From Pseudomonadota bacterium (lineage in GTDB: Bacteria > Pseudomonadota > Gammaproteobacteria > Pseudomonadales > Pseudomonadaceae): a DNA stretch of 31,783 nucleotides. Position 1 is the first letter of the stretch. Each line of letters opens with the position of its first letter. Under the pieces are notes generated by a model. That model was not told the DNA's origin, did no database searches, and was given only the letters and a program-made list of their open reading frames with translations. Location: contig JAEWGL010000018.1 of assembly GCA_023388335.1 (NCBI GenBank), positions 1 through 31,783 of the forward strand, written 5' to 3'. Made by a program: the position numbers and the translations under genes. Shown one piece after another: positions 24,487 to 31,783 of the stretch.

Positions 24487-25374
24487 TCACCGCAACTCTG
24501 CCCGCAATGCCTCGATCCGTTCATCCTTCTCATGCCAGAGCTGGTTCACCCAACCCTGCACCGTCTGCCGAAAAACCGGATCACCTTCGTAATCCCCAGC
24601 CCACAACGCCGGATCCAGCTCGCGCACCTGAATGTCGACGATCACCCGCTGAATGCTGCCGTTGAGCAGGTCCCAGAACCCCGGGGCCTTGTCGCCGGGG
24701 TAGACGATGGTGACGTCGAGCAGCGCGTCGAGCTGCTCACCCAGCGCCGCGAGGACGAACGCCACCCCGCCGGCCTTCGGCTTGAGCAGGTGGCGGAAGG
24801 GTGACTGCTGCGCGCGGTGCTTGGCTTCGGTGAAGCGCGTGCCCTCCAGGTAGTTGACCACGGTTACCGGCTGACGCTTGAACAGCTCGCAGGCGGCCTT
24901 GGTGATCTCCAGGTCCTGGCCCTTGAGGTGCGGGTTTTTCTCAAGGAACGCCTTGCTGTAGCGCTTCATGAAGGGGTAGTCCAGCCCCCACCAGGCCAGG
25001 CCCAGCAACGGCACCCAGATCAGCTCTTTCTTGAGGAAAAACTTGAAGAAGGGGGTACGCCGGTTGAGGCCTTCGATCAATGCGGGGATATCGACCCAGC
25101 TCTGGTGATTGCTCACCGCCAGGTAAGAGGTGTCCTTGCGCAGGTTGTCGGCGCCGCGGATGTCCCATTGGGTGGGGACGCACAGGGCGAAGATCAGTTT
25201 GTCGATCTCGGCCCAGCTTTCGGCGATCCACATCACCGCCCATGAGGCGTAGTCGCGGTAACGGCCGGGGAGCACCAGCTTGAGCAGGGCGAAGACCAGC
25301 AGCGGGCCGATCATCACCAGGGTGTTGAGCAGTAGCAGGAAGGCCACGAAGGTGCCGGTCAGCAGGCGAAGCAT
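24487..25374 (-). CDS. 1-acyl-sn-glycerol-3-phosphate acyltransferase-like protein (YihG type)
   Basis: The 295-residue membrane protein has an N-terminal hydrophobic segment at about 5-34. The PlsC-family active site is NHQSWVD with H90 and D95 (H-x4-D). A second block, FFLKKELIWVPLLGLAWWGL, follows at about 112-131, and the substrate-binding motif EGTR lies at 177-180 (VNYLEGTRFTEAKH). It probably transfers an acyl group to lysophosphatidate at the inner membrane. Length and motifs fit the YihG/PlsC-like branch rather than the shorter core PlsC. The exact acceptor is not clear from sequence. Confidence 0.9.
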   Translation of the reverse strand: MLRLLTGTFVAFLLLLNTLVMIGPLLVFALLKLVLPGRYRDYASWAVMWIAESWAEIDKLIFALCVPTQWDIRGADNLRKDTSYLAVSNHQSWVDIPALIEGLNRRTPFFKFFLKKELIWVPLLGLAWWGLDYPFMKRYSKAFLEKNPHLKGQDLEITKAACELFKRQPVTVVNYLEGTRFTEAKHRAQQSPFRHLLKPKAGGVAFVLAALGEQLDALLDVTIVYPGDKAPGFWDLLNGSIQRVIVDIQVRELDPALWAGDYEGDPVFRQTVQGWVNQLWHEKDERIEALRAELR

Positions 25375-25483
25375 AAATAAACTCTTGTTGTGAGATTTAA
25401 ACGATTAGCAATGATAATCAGGGCATTGTCCTACGCCAAATTCCAGATGTCGCTACAAGCTACAAGCCCCCGAGCTTTAAGCC

Positions 25484-25610
25484 GCAAGCTGCAAGCTGCA
25501 AGCTGCAAGCTGCAAGCTGCAAGATCAGAGCGGAGCGGTGAAGATCATGCGATCTGCTTTTGCTTGAAGCTTGAAGCTTGAAGCTTGAAGCTTGGAGCTT
25601 GGAGCTTGGA
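25484..25610. repeat. Paired heptamer array, element 1
   Basis: Five GCAAGCT units plus GCAAG (25484-25523) are followed by a 38-bp core and then four GCTTGAA and three GCTTGGA units (25562-25610). The two arms are imperfect inverted repeats: AGCTTGC from the left complement against AGCTTGA on the right. Looser units (GCTACAA, GCTTTAA) extend further left to about 25452. The remaining part of this 310-bp gap, between the acyltransferase and the protease gene, shows nothing else. Confidence 0.85.
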
Positions 25611-25684
25611 GCGCCCAGGGCCCTCGACGAACCTATTTGGCCCATGCAGTCTAATCACTGTCCCAATTCAAGGAAGCGTATCCC

Positions 25685-26185
25685 GTGAAACCACTGCTCG
25701 CACTGCTGTCGTTACTGGCCATGCCGGTCATGGCTGCTGACCCGACCCTCTACGGGCGTTACGAAAACATTGGCCTGCCGGAGATCGGCGAGACCCTCAA
25801 GGCCAAGATGGACACCGGCGCGCTGACGGCTTCGTTGTCGGCCAAGGACATCGAGCGTTTCACCCGTGATGGTGAAGAATGGGTGCGTTTCCGCCTGGCG
25901 ACCAAGGAGGCCGGCGGCAAGGTCTACGAACACAAGGTGTCGCGCATCAGCAAGATCAAGAGCCGCGCCGATGAGGACGAAGACGGCGAAGGTGCTGAGG
26001 CGGCCAAGCGGCCAGTGGTCGACCTGGAGCTGTGCCTGGGCGATGAGAAGCGTACCGTCGAGGTCAACCTGACCGACCGCAGCAGCTTCAACTACCCGTT
26101 GCTGATCGGGGCCAAGGCATTGCGCGAGTTCAAGGCAGCGGTGGACCCGGCCAAGCGTTACACGGCGGGCAAGCCGGGCTGCTGA
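25685..26185 (+). CDS. Secreted retropepsin-like (RimB/DUF785-type) protease
   Basis: The 166-residue protein has a signal peptide (MKPLLALLSLLAMPVMAADP). The active-site motif of the ATP-dependent zinc protease/retropepsin-like family, KAKMDTGALTASLSA, is near residues 39-53 and contains Asp-Thr-Gly. A second conserved block, DRSSFNYPLLIGAKAL, is near 131-146. An acidic insert (DEDEDGEGAEA) lies near 98-108. The family includes RimB-type proteins, but no rimK or rimA lies here, and the export signal places this one in the periplasm. The start is supported by AAGGAAG upstream. Heptamer-array elements flank the gene on both sides. Confidence 0.85.
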   Translation: MKPLLALLSLLAMPVMAADPTLYGRYENIGLPEIGETLKAKMDTGALTASLSAKDIERFTRDGEEWVRFRLATKEAGGKVYEHKVSRISKIKSRADEDEDGEGAEAAKRPVVDLELCLGDEKRTVEVNLTDRSSFNYPLLIGAKALREFKAAVDPAKRYTAGKPGC

Positions 26186-26195
26186 CGGCGTAGCT

Positions 26196-26315
26196 GCAAG
26201 CTATAAGCGGCAAGCTATAAGCTGCAAGAAAGGGCGATTCAGTGTAATTTCACGCGGACCGCTTCTACTTGAAGCTTGCCGCTTGCCGCTTGCCGCTTGC
26301 CGCTTGCCGCTTGCC
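26196..26315. repeat. Paired heptamer array, element 2
   Basis: Left units GCAAGCT, ATAAGCG, GCAAGCT, ATAAGCT and GCAAG (26196-26228) are followed by a 38-bp core, then ACTTGAA and six perfect GCTTGCC units (26274-26315). The core is the same length as in element 1, and its 3' half is similar (TCA-GCG and C-GCTT blocks). The element sits between the stop of the protease gene and the stop of the GST gene. Confidence 0.85.
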
Positions 26316-26329
26316 CGCGAAGAGGTCCG

Positions 26330-26953
26330 TCAGACCGCTGGAGCGGTCGCCACCATCGATGGCCGCTTGGCCACCTCGGCATACCACGCCGCCAATCCGG
26401 GCTGGCGCTCTCGCCAGCCAAAATCAGGCTGACGCAAATCCAGATACCCCAGGGCGCACGCCACGCCGATCGCGGCGATATCGAAGCCGGACATCAACTC
26501 CGCCAGATGCTCCTGCTCCAGGTTGGCCAGGCTGCATCGGATCTTCTCGCCTTGCGCCTCAAGCCAGCCATCCCAGCGCTTTTCCTCAGGCCGCAGGAAG
26601 CTCTCATAGCGGCTCGACACCGCCGCATCCATGATCGCATCGGCCTGCGACGCCAGCGTCATGCGCCGCCAGCGCGCTGAGCCTTCACGCGGCAGCAGCG
26701 CCGGACCAACATGCTGCAGGTCCAGGTATTCGCAGATCACCCGGCTGTCATGCAGCACGGTGCCATCGTCCAGGCGCAGGGCCGGGATCTTGCCGATCGG
26801 GTTGCCCTGGTTGAGCTGCTCGTCGCCGCTGACCGGGCTGATGTTCACTGGCTGCAGCGCAACGCGGTCGAGCTGGCTGGTCTCGTGCAGCACCACCATG
26901 ACCTTGCGCACGAAGGGCGACAGCGGCGAATGGAACAGGGTCATCGTGGCCAT
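26330..26953 (-). CDS. Glutathione S-transferase family protein
   Basis: The 207-residue protein has a thioredoxin-fold N-terminal domain with SPLSPFVRKVMVVLHE near 9-24, the cis-proline motif GKIPAL near 54-59, and DSRVICEYLD near 69-78. An all-helical C-terminal domain follows. These fit bacterial GSTs that conjugate or reduce substrates with glutathione; the substrate is unknown. It starts 3 bp after the msrA stop on the same strand, so both are probably one transcript with a shared oxidative-stress theme. ATG 26944 is an alternative start. Confidence 0.9.
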   Translation of the reverse strand: MATMTLFHSPLSPFVRKVMVVLHETSQLDRVALQPVNISPVSGDEQLNQGNPIGKIPALRLDDGTVLHDSRVICEYLDLQHVGPALLPREGSARWRRMTLASQADAIMDAAVSSRYESFLRPEEKRWDGWLEAQGEKIRCSLANLEQEHLAELMSGFDIAAIGVACALGYLDLRQPDFGWRERQPGLAAWYAEVAKRPSMVATAPAV

Positions 26954-26956
26954 TGG

Positions 26957-27622
26957 TCAGTTGTCCTGCAGGCTTGGCGGCATGCACACGCCGGTGCCGC
27001 CGATACCGCAGTAGCCTTCTGGGTTCTTGGCCAGGTACTGCTGGTGGTAGGCCTCGGCGAAGTAGACGGTCGGCGCCTGCGCGATTTCGGTGCTGATCTC
27101 GCCAAAGCCGGCCTTGATCAGCTCGGCCTGGTAGGCCTGCTTGCTGGCCTCGGCCAGTTGCAGCTGTTCAGGCGAGGTGCAGTAGATCGCCGAGCGATAC
27201 TGGGTGCCGATGTCGTTGCCCTGGCGCATGCCTTGGGTTGGATTGTGCAGCTCCCAGAACATCGCCAGCAGCTGCTGGTAGCTGACCTTGTCCTTGTCGA
27301 ACACGACCAGCACCACTTCGGTGTGGCCGGTCAGCCCCGAGCAGACTTCTTCGTAGGTGGGGTTGGGGGTGAAGCCGCCGGCATAGCCGACCACGGTGCT
27401 GACCACGCCTTCACGCTGCCAGAAACGCCGCTCGGCGCCCCAGAAGCAGCCCAGGCCGAAGATGGCGAAATCGACGTTGTCGAAGAAGGGGCCAAGCAAT
27501 GGCGTGTCTTCGAAGACGAAGTGTTTCTCGGGCAGGGTCATCGGCGTTTCGCGGCCAGGCAGGGCCTGTTCCGCGGTGGGCAGGACGTTTTTGTTCACCA
27601 GGATTTCCGAACGCAGGACCAT
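26957..27622 (-). CDS. msrA: Peptide methionine sulfoxide reductase MsrA
   Basis: The 221-residue enzyme reduces methionine S-sulfoxide in proteins. The catalytic motif GLGCFWGAE has C59. Resolving cysteines are probably in the C-terminal segment NPEGYCGIGGTGVCMPP. The YEEVCSGLTGHTEVV block is also typical. The N-terminal extension of about 50 residues is normal for the Pseudomonas and E. coli type. AGAGGAA precedes the ATG at 27622; a longer frame reaching into the REP upstream is not supported. It is followed at once by a GST gene. Confidence 0.96.
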   Translation of the reverse strand: MVLRSEILVNKNVLPTAEQALPGRETPMTLPEKHFVFEDTPLLGPFFDNVDFAIFGLGCFWGAERRFWQREGVVSTVVGYAGGFTPNPTYEEVCSGLTGHTEVVLVVFDKDKVSYQQLLAMFWELHNPTQGMRQGNDIGTQYRSAIYCTSPEQLQLAEASKQAYQAELIKAGFGEISTEIAQAPTVYFAEAYHQQYLAKNPEGYCGIGGTGVCMPPSLQDN

Positions 27623-27654
27623 GGCAGTTCCTCTGTTTTCTAGTCGATATGGGG

Positions 27655-27724
27655 GCAAGCCCTTCGCGGGTAAACCCGCTCCCACAGGGTTCAGCACTGT
27701 CCTTGTGAACTACCCGCGAATCGG
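27655..27724. repeat. REP with an outer inverted repeat between dipA and msrA
   Basis: The P. putida-type REP core GCGGGTAAACCCGC lies at 27666-27679, followed by TCCCACAGG. In addition, TTCGCGGGTA at 27663-27672 is perfectly complementary to TACCCGCGAA at 27711-27720. The stretch could fold as two alternative hairpins. It fills most of the dipA-msrA gap. Confidence 0.8.
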
Positions 27725-27765
27725 GCTGACGCTGTCGCTAATAGTGCCCGACTTGGGCGCCGCTG

Positions 27766-30456
27766 TCAGGCCACTGGTCCGCGCGGATAGCGCCTAAGCC
27801 TGTCGATCAGCTCGCGGCCTGGTATAGGTCGGTCGAACAGGTAGCCTTGGCCGACATCACAGCGGTGGCGGCGCAGGAAGGCCAGCTGGGCGGCGGTCTC
27901 GATTCCCTCGGCGACGACCTTGAGCTTGAGGTTGTGGGCCATGGCCACCACCGCCGAGGTGATCTCCATGTCATCCTGGTTATCGGGTATGTCGTTGATG
28001 AAGCTGCGGTCGATCTTGATGATGTCGATCGGGAATTTCTTCAGGTAGCTCAGCGACGAATAGCCGGTGCCGAAGTCGTCCATGGCCAGGGTCAGGCCGA
28101 GCTGCTTGAGTTCATCGAGCTGGCGGTGGGTATCTTCGGTGGCTTCCAGCAGCAGGCCTTCGGTCAGCTCCAGTTCCAGCAGGTGCGGTGGCAGCGCCTC
28201 CTCCTGGACGATACTGGCGATCGAGGCCACCAGTTCAGGGTCGGAGAACTGCTTGGGCGAAATGTTGATGGCCACGTGCAGGTTGCCCATGCCAGCCTCG
28301 CGCAGCTGCAGGCCCATGCGGCAGGCCTGGCGCACCACCCACTTGCCGATAGGGATGATCAGACCGGTTTCCTCGGCCACGCTGATGAAATGATCGGGCC
28401 GGATCATACCGCGCTCGGGGTGGTTCCAGCGCAGCAGCGCTTCAAGCCCCAGCAGGCGACCGCTGCGCAGGCACAGCTTAGGCTGATAGAACACCTCGAG
28501 TTCGTTCTGATTGGGGGCGCGGCGCAGGTTGTTCTCGACGAACAGCTTGTAACTGGCTTCGGCATTGAGCACCTCGGTGAATACCTGGACCTGGTGCTTG
28601 CCGTTGGCCTTGGCCTTGTGCAGCGCCAGGCCGGCGTTTTTCATCAGGGTTTGCGGGTCGCGGCCGTGCAGGGGCGCGCAGGCCAGGCCCACCGAAGCGG
28701 TGACGCTGATCAGCTGGTTGTCGACGAACATCGGTTTGTCGAGCGTGCGCAGCAACTGCTGGGCGACCTGCTGGCCGTCCTCTAGGCAGGTGTCCTCGAG
28801 CAGCACGGCGAATTCGTTACTGGCGAAGCGCGCCAGGCTGCCACCGGCACTGAGGCTGTTGCGCAGGCGCCGGGCCAGGCTGATCAGCAGCTTGTCGCCG
28901 GTCTGGTGGCCGAGGCTGTCGTTGATCCGCTTGAAATTGTCGATGTCCACCAGCAACAGGCTGATCGGGCTGTCGTGATGGTTGGCAAAACCTTCGTCGA
29001 GGTTGCGGATGAACGCCGGCCGGTTGCCCAGGTTGGTCAGGTTGTCGGTGTAGGCCAGCCGTTCGATGCGTTGCTGGGCCAGCTTGTTCTGGGTGATGTC
29101 CTCGTAGATGCCAATGTAGTGGGTCAGTTCGCGGTTGTCGCCGAACACCTTGGAAATCGACAGCTGGCCCCAGTAGGGCTCGAGGTTCTTGCGCCGGCTC
29201 TTGAATTCGCCCTGCCAACTGTTGCCCATGGCCAGGCTCGACGGCGAGTCGAACAGCAGTTCGCTGAGGTTTTCAAGGGCTGGCAGCTCGGCCAAGTGAT
29301 GACCCTGGACTTCATCGGTACTGTACTGGGTGATGGCGGTGAAGCTTGGGTTGACGTATTCCACCACGCCATCGCGGTTGACCAGCAGGAAGGCGTTGGC
29401 ACTTTGTTCCACGGCCTGTTGGAACAGGTTCAGGGCGCTGGTGGCGGTGCGCCGGTTGTGGTTGTTGATGACCTGCGCGAACTGGTCGGCCAGCTCGCCG
29501 GCAAAAGCGATCTCGTCGGACTGCCAGGCGCGGGGCGTGCCGGTCTGTTCCAGGCACAGCACGCCGACCACCTGCCCGTCGATGCGGATGCTGGCGTCGA
29601 GCATGGCGTTGTTGTCGGTGTGGTAGAGACTCTCGGCCATGTTGCGGGTGCGCGGGTCATGGCTGGCGTTGTGGGCGTCGATGGCACGGCTGGTGTGCAA
29701 GGCTTCCAGGTAGTCGGGGAAGCGGCTTGCGTCGATCGGCTTTGGCAGGCGGTGTTCCCGGGCGGCACGGTAGTAGGCGCTGATCGGTTCCAGGTGCAGG
29801 TCATGCAGGTACCAGATGCTGGCGCAGTCGATGCGGTAGATCTCGCAGGCACTGCGGGTGATCAGCTCGGCGGCTTCGAGCAGTGAGTTGCTCACGCTGT
29901 AGCGCTGGCGGGCCAGGCGCAGGATCAGGTCCTGCTGGGCGCGTACGCGTTCCAGGTGCTCGAATTGTTCCTGCTGGGCGCGCTGGTTCAGTTGCAGGGC
30001 GATCTGCAGGCGGTTGTTGCGGGTTTCCAGGTCGCTGGCGGCAAGGTCGGCTCGATCATCGTGCGGGTCGTCGAGCACGGCCAGGTAGCCGCGCAGCTGC
30101 TGCCGATTGTGCTGCTTGTAGGCCTCGCCGATTTCCAGCAGGCGCACCGGCCCGGTACCCAGGTGCAGGGTATAGCGCACCAGGTAATACGGGCGCTTGA
30201 CCAATTGCAGCTGGATCTCATCGTGCTGTTTGTAACGGGCCTCGGGCTCCATCAGGCTGGCGTAGGGCGAGCCCAGCAGGGCACACAGGTCGCAGGCGGG
30301 CAGGCCGAAGTGCCGGTCGCAATTGGGATCGAGGTAGAGCATGGTCCAGCTGGCTTCGTTCAGCCGTTCGAAGCGCAGCATGCCGAGCCGCGAAGGCACG
30401 GGCAGTTGCGTCACGACCTCGGCCACCAGTCTGGCGGCATCGGGTTGGCTGTTCAT
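27766..30456 (-). CDS. dipA: GAF-PAS-GGDEF-EAL cyclic-di-GMP phosphodiesterase, DipA type
   Basis: The 896-residue protein has a helical N-terminal region, a GAF-like domain at about 210-345, PAS at about 365-475 (NAFLLVNRDGVVEYVNPSF), a GGDEF domain at about 490-645 and EAL at about 660-890. The GGDEF signature reads ASNEF, so diguanylate cyclase activity is unlikely. The EAL site is intact: EALLRW, NISPKQF, ELTEG, DDFGTGYSSLSYLKKFP and GIET. This matches P. aeruginosa DipA (PA5017), a phosphodiesterase needed for biofilm dispersal, which sits beside msrA and aceF as here. I chose the ATG at 30456 to match the family length of about 899. Confidence 0.93.
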   Translation of the reverse strand: MNSQPDAARLVAEVVTQLPVPSRLGMLRFERLNEASWTMLYLDPNCDRHFGLPACDLCALLGSPYASLMEPEARYKQHDEIQLQLVKRPYYLVRYTLHLGTGPVRLLEIGEAYKQHNRQQLRGYLAVLDDPHDDRADLAASDLETRNNRLQIALQLNQRAQQEQFEHLERVRAQQDLILRLARQRYSVSNSLLEAAELITRSACEIYRIDCASIWYLHDLHLEPISAYYRAAREHRLPKPIDASRFPDYLEALHTSRAIDAHNASHDPRTRNMAESLYHTDNNAMLDASIRIDGQVVGVLCLEQTGTPRAWQSDEIAFAGELADQFAQVINNHNRRTATSALNLFQQAVEQSANAFLLVNRDGVVEYVNPSFTAITQYSTDEVQGHHLAELPALENLSELLFDSPSSLAMGNSWQGEFKSRRKNLEPYWGQLSISKVFGDNRELTHYIGIYEDITQNKLAQQRIERLAYTDNLTNLGNRPAFIRNLDEGFANHHDSPISLLLVDIDNFKRINDSLGHQTGDKLLISLARRLRNSLSAGGSLARFASNEFAVLLEDTCLEDGQQVAQQLLRTLDKPMFVDNQLISVTASVGLACAPLHGRDPQTLMKNAGLALHKAKANGKHQVQVFTEVLNAEASYKLFVENNLRRAPNQNELEVFYQPKLCLRSGRLLGLEALLRWNHPERGMIRPDHFISVAEETGLIIPIGKWVVRQACRMGLQLREAGMGNLHVAINISPKQFSDPELVASIASIVQEEALPPHLLELELTEGLLLEATEDTHRQLDELKQLGLTLAMDDFGTGYSSLSYLKKFPIDIIKIDRSFINDIPDNQDDMEITSAVVAMAHNLKLKVVAEGIETAAQLAFLRRHRCDVGQGYLFDRPIPGRELIDRLRRYPRGPVA

Positions 30457-30617
30457 CGAAGACTCGCTTGAAGAGGGCGGATGACGCGAGCCATGCAATG
30501 GCCAGCAACGCGTTCGGGCAAGGTTGCATCATGTCCCTGGGCCTGACAAGCAATAGTGCAGGGGGCAATACCGGATATCGGCAGACCTTGCGATTGCTGT
30601 AGGCGCGGCCCATGACG

Positions 30618-30657
30618 CTGTGGGAACTCACCCAGCCCGCTGGGCGGGCTCCCACAG
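30618..30657. repeat. REP element upstream of dipA
   Basis: CTGTGGGA at 30618-30625 pairs with TCCCACAG at 30650-30657, and the inner CCCAGC pairs with GCTGGG at 30631-30644. The outer arms carry the usual GTGGGA REP sequence. It lies in the 327-bp gap between aceF and dipA, which otherwise holds the dipA promoter and the aceF terminator. Confidence 0.8.
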
Positions 30658-30690
30658 GGGAAGAGGTAGCCTGCACACTAAACCGGCAGA

Positions 30691-30718
30691 CAAAAAAAGC
30701 CCCGCCAGATGGCGGGGT
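30691..30718 (-). terminator. Intrinsic terminator of the aceF transcript
   Basis: Read on the minus strand, CCCCGCC (30717-30711) pairs with GGCGGGG (30706-30700) around a four-base loop. A run of seven T (30698-30692) follows. This is a textbook Rho-independent terminator about 70 bp after the aceF stop. Confidence 0.92.
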
Positions 30719-30750
30719 TGAGGTACGAGCGTGGCAGCTCGAAAAGGGTA

Positions 30751-30776
30751 CCTGTCTCCCCGCAAGGGGAGACAGG
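30751..30776 (-). other. Perfect 11-bp hairpin in the aceF 3' untranslated region
   Basis: CCTGTCTCCCC and GGGGAGACAGG pair perfectly around a four-base loop (TTGC on the transcribed strand). The hairpin lies between the aceF stop and the terminator, without its own T-run. It may stabilise the 3' end of the mRNA (inference). Confidence 0.6.
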
Positions 30777-30783
30777 GGCGGCA

Positions 30784-31783
30784 TTACAGCAGCAGGGTGC
30801 GGATGTCGGTCAGCAGGTCGCCCAGGCGCTTGGTGAAGCGCGCGGCGGCTGCACCGTTGATCACCCGGTGATCGTAGGACAGCGACAGCGGCAGCATCAG
30901 CTTCGGCTGGAAGGCCTTGCCGTCCCAGACCGGCTGCATGGTGGCCTTGGAGACACCGAGGATCGCCACCTCAGGCGCGTTGACGATCGGCGTGAAGCCG
31001 GTGCCGCCAATGTGGCCGAGGCTGGAGATGGTGAAGCAAGCGCCCTGCATGTCGTCGGCCGCGAGCTTCTTGGTGCGGGCCTTCTCAGCCAGGGCCGCGG
31101 CTTCGCCAGCCAGCTGCAGCAGGCTCTTCTGGTCGACGTTCTTGATCACCGGTACCAGCAGGCCATCCGGAGTGTCCACGGCGAAGCCGATGTTCACGTA
31201 TTTCTTGCGGATGATCGCCTTGCCGCTCGGCGCCAACGAACTGTTGAAGTCCGGCAGCTCCTTGAGCAGGTGGGCACAGGCCTTGAGCAGCAGCGGCAGC
31301 ACGGTCAGCTTGACGCCCGCCTTCTCGGCCACGGCCTTCTGCGCAACGCGGAAGGCTTCCAGCTCGGTGATGTCGGCAGAGTCGAACTGGGTCACGTGCG
31401 GCACGTTCAGCCAGCTGCGGTGCAGGTTGGCGGCACCGACCTGCATCAGGCGGGTCAGGGCGACTTCCTCGACTTCGCCGAAACGGCTGAAGTCGATGGC
31501 CGGGATCGGCGGGATGCCGGCACCACCGGTAGCACCAGCGGCGGCCGGGGCCTCTTTGGCCTTCTGCATCATGGCCTTGACGTAGACCTGCACGTCTTCC
31601 TTGAGGATGCGGCCGTGCGGACCAGTGGCCGCGACAGCTCCCAGCTCGACGCCGAACTCACGGGCCAGTTGGCGCACGGCCGGGCCGGCATGGACCTTGG
31701 CGTTGCTGCCGGCGGCCGGTGCGGTGGCGGCAGGCGCCGCAGCGGGGGCGGCGGCAGGCGCGGCGGCCGGAGCAGCCTCGGCC
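30784..31783 (-). CDS. aceF: Pyruvate dehydrogenase E2 (dihydrolipoyl acetyltransferase), 5' part outside the window
   Basis: About 333 C-terminal residues are present; the lipoyl domains lie beyond the right edge. The visible order is an Ala/Pro-rich linker, a peripheral-subunit-binding domain (AVRQLAREFGVELGAVAATG, ILKEDVQVYV), a second Ala-rich linker, and the catalytic domain from about IPAIDFSRFGEV onward. The active site DHRVINGAAAARF has His, and Asn where many homologues have Asp; I recall Asn at this position in the Azotobacter enzyme. The protein transfers acetyl groups from lipoamide to CoA in the PDH core. aceE should lie upstream, outside the window. Confidence 0.95.
   Translation of the reverse strand, partial: AEAAPAAAPAAAPAAAPAATAPAAGSNAKVHAGPAVRQLAREFGVELGAVAATGPHGRILKEDVQVYVKAMMQKAKEAPAAAGATGGAGIPPIPAIDFSRFGEVEEVALTRLMQVGAANLHRSWLNVPHVTQFDSADITELEAFRVAQKAVAEKAGVKLTVLPLLLKACAHLLKELPDFNSSLAPSGKAIIRKKYVNIGFAVDTPDGLLVPVIKNVDQKSLLQLAGEAAALAEKARTKKLAADDMQGACFTISSLGHIGGTGFTPIVNAPEVAILGVSKATMQPVWDGKAFQPKLMLPLSLSYDHRVINGAAAARFTKRLGDLLTDIRTLLL

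Noticed and set aside
25452..26320. CRISPR array
   Set aside because: Repeats are 7 bp, contiguous and without spacers, and there are no cas genes.

Overview
The window is chromosomal DNA of a Pseudomonas, most likely of the P. putida group. It is GC-rich, and it carries P. putida-type formaldehyde dehydrogenase, sarcosine oxidase and McpH-like genes. The dipA-msrA-aceF neighbourhood is also typical of Pseudomonas. All gene identities come from reading the translated sequence; no database search was run.

Layout. (1) Positions 1-1100: a DnaA-box-containing direct repeat and an orphan RHS-core gene with a hydrophobic tail. (2) 1150-3826: divergent gbcA and gbcB, the glycine betaine demethylase. 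(3) 3861-8386: two chemoreceptors flanking a small overlapping gene pair, a coiled-coil protein and a divergent ZapA paralogue. (4) 8470-18719: ltaE, then glyA, soxB, soxD, soxA, soxG, purU and fdhA. (5) 18830-23312: an AT-richer accessory island of orphan RHS-core genes and fragments on the minus strand. It includes two copies of a roughly 260-nt leader, each driving a small DUF6124-like gene on the plus strand. (6) 23484-26185: a secreted DUF2780 protein, an orphan Phd/YefM antitoxin with a toxin stub, an acyltransferase, and a retropepsin-like protease gene bracketed by two heptamer-repeat elements. (7) 26330-31783: a glutathione S-transferase, msrA, dipA and the 3' part of aceF.

The core genes form one C1 pathway. 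GbcAB removes a methyl group from glycine betaine and releases formaldehyde. Heterotetrameric sarcosine oxidase converts sarcosine to glycine and 5,10-methylene-THF. GlyA links glycine and serine, LtaE handles threonine and glycine, PurU turns formyl-THF into formate, and FdhA oxidises free formaldehyde to formate.

The most interesting signal is the duplicated leader upstream of the DUF6124-like genes. In both copies a central segment is complementary to an upstream segment and also to the Shine-Dalgarno region. All three segments have changed together between the copies. This suggests a pseudoknotted RNA switch controlling translation. The leader sits divergently from the RHS genes, so leader, DUF6124 gene and RHS gene look like one duplicated module. 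Other points of note are a decayed toxin-antitoxin locus, paired heptamer arrays with equal-length cores, and a candidate FliA promoter.
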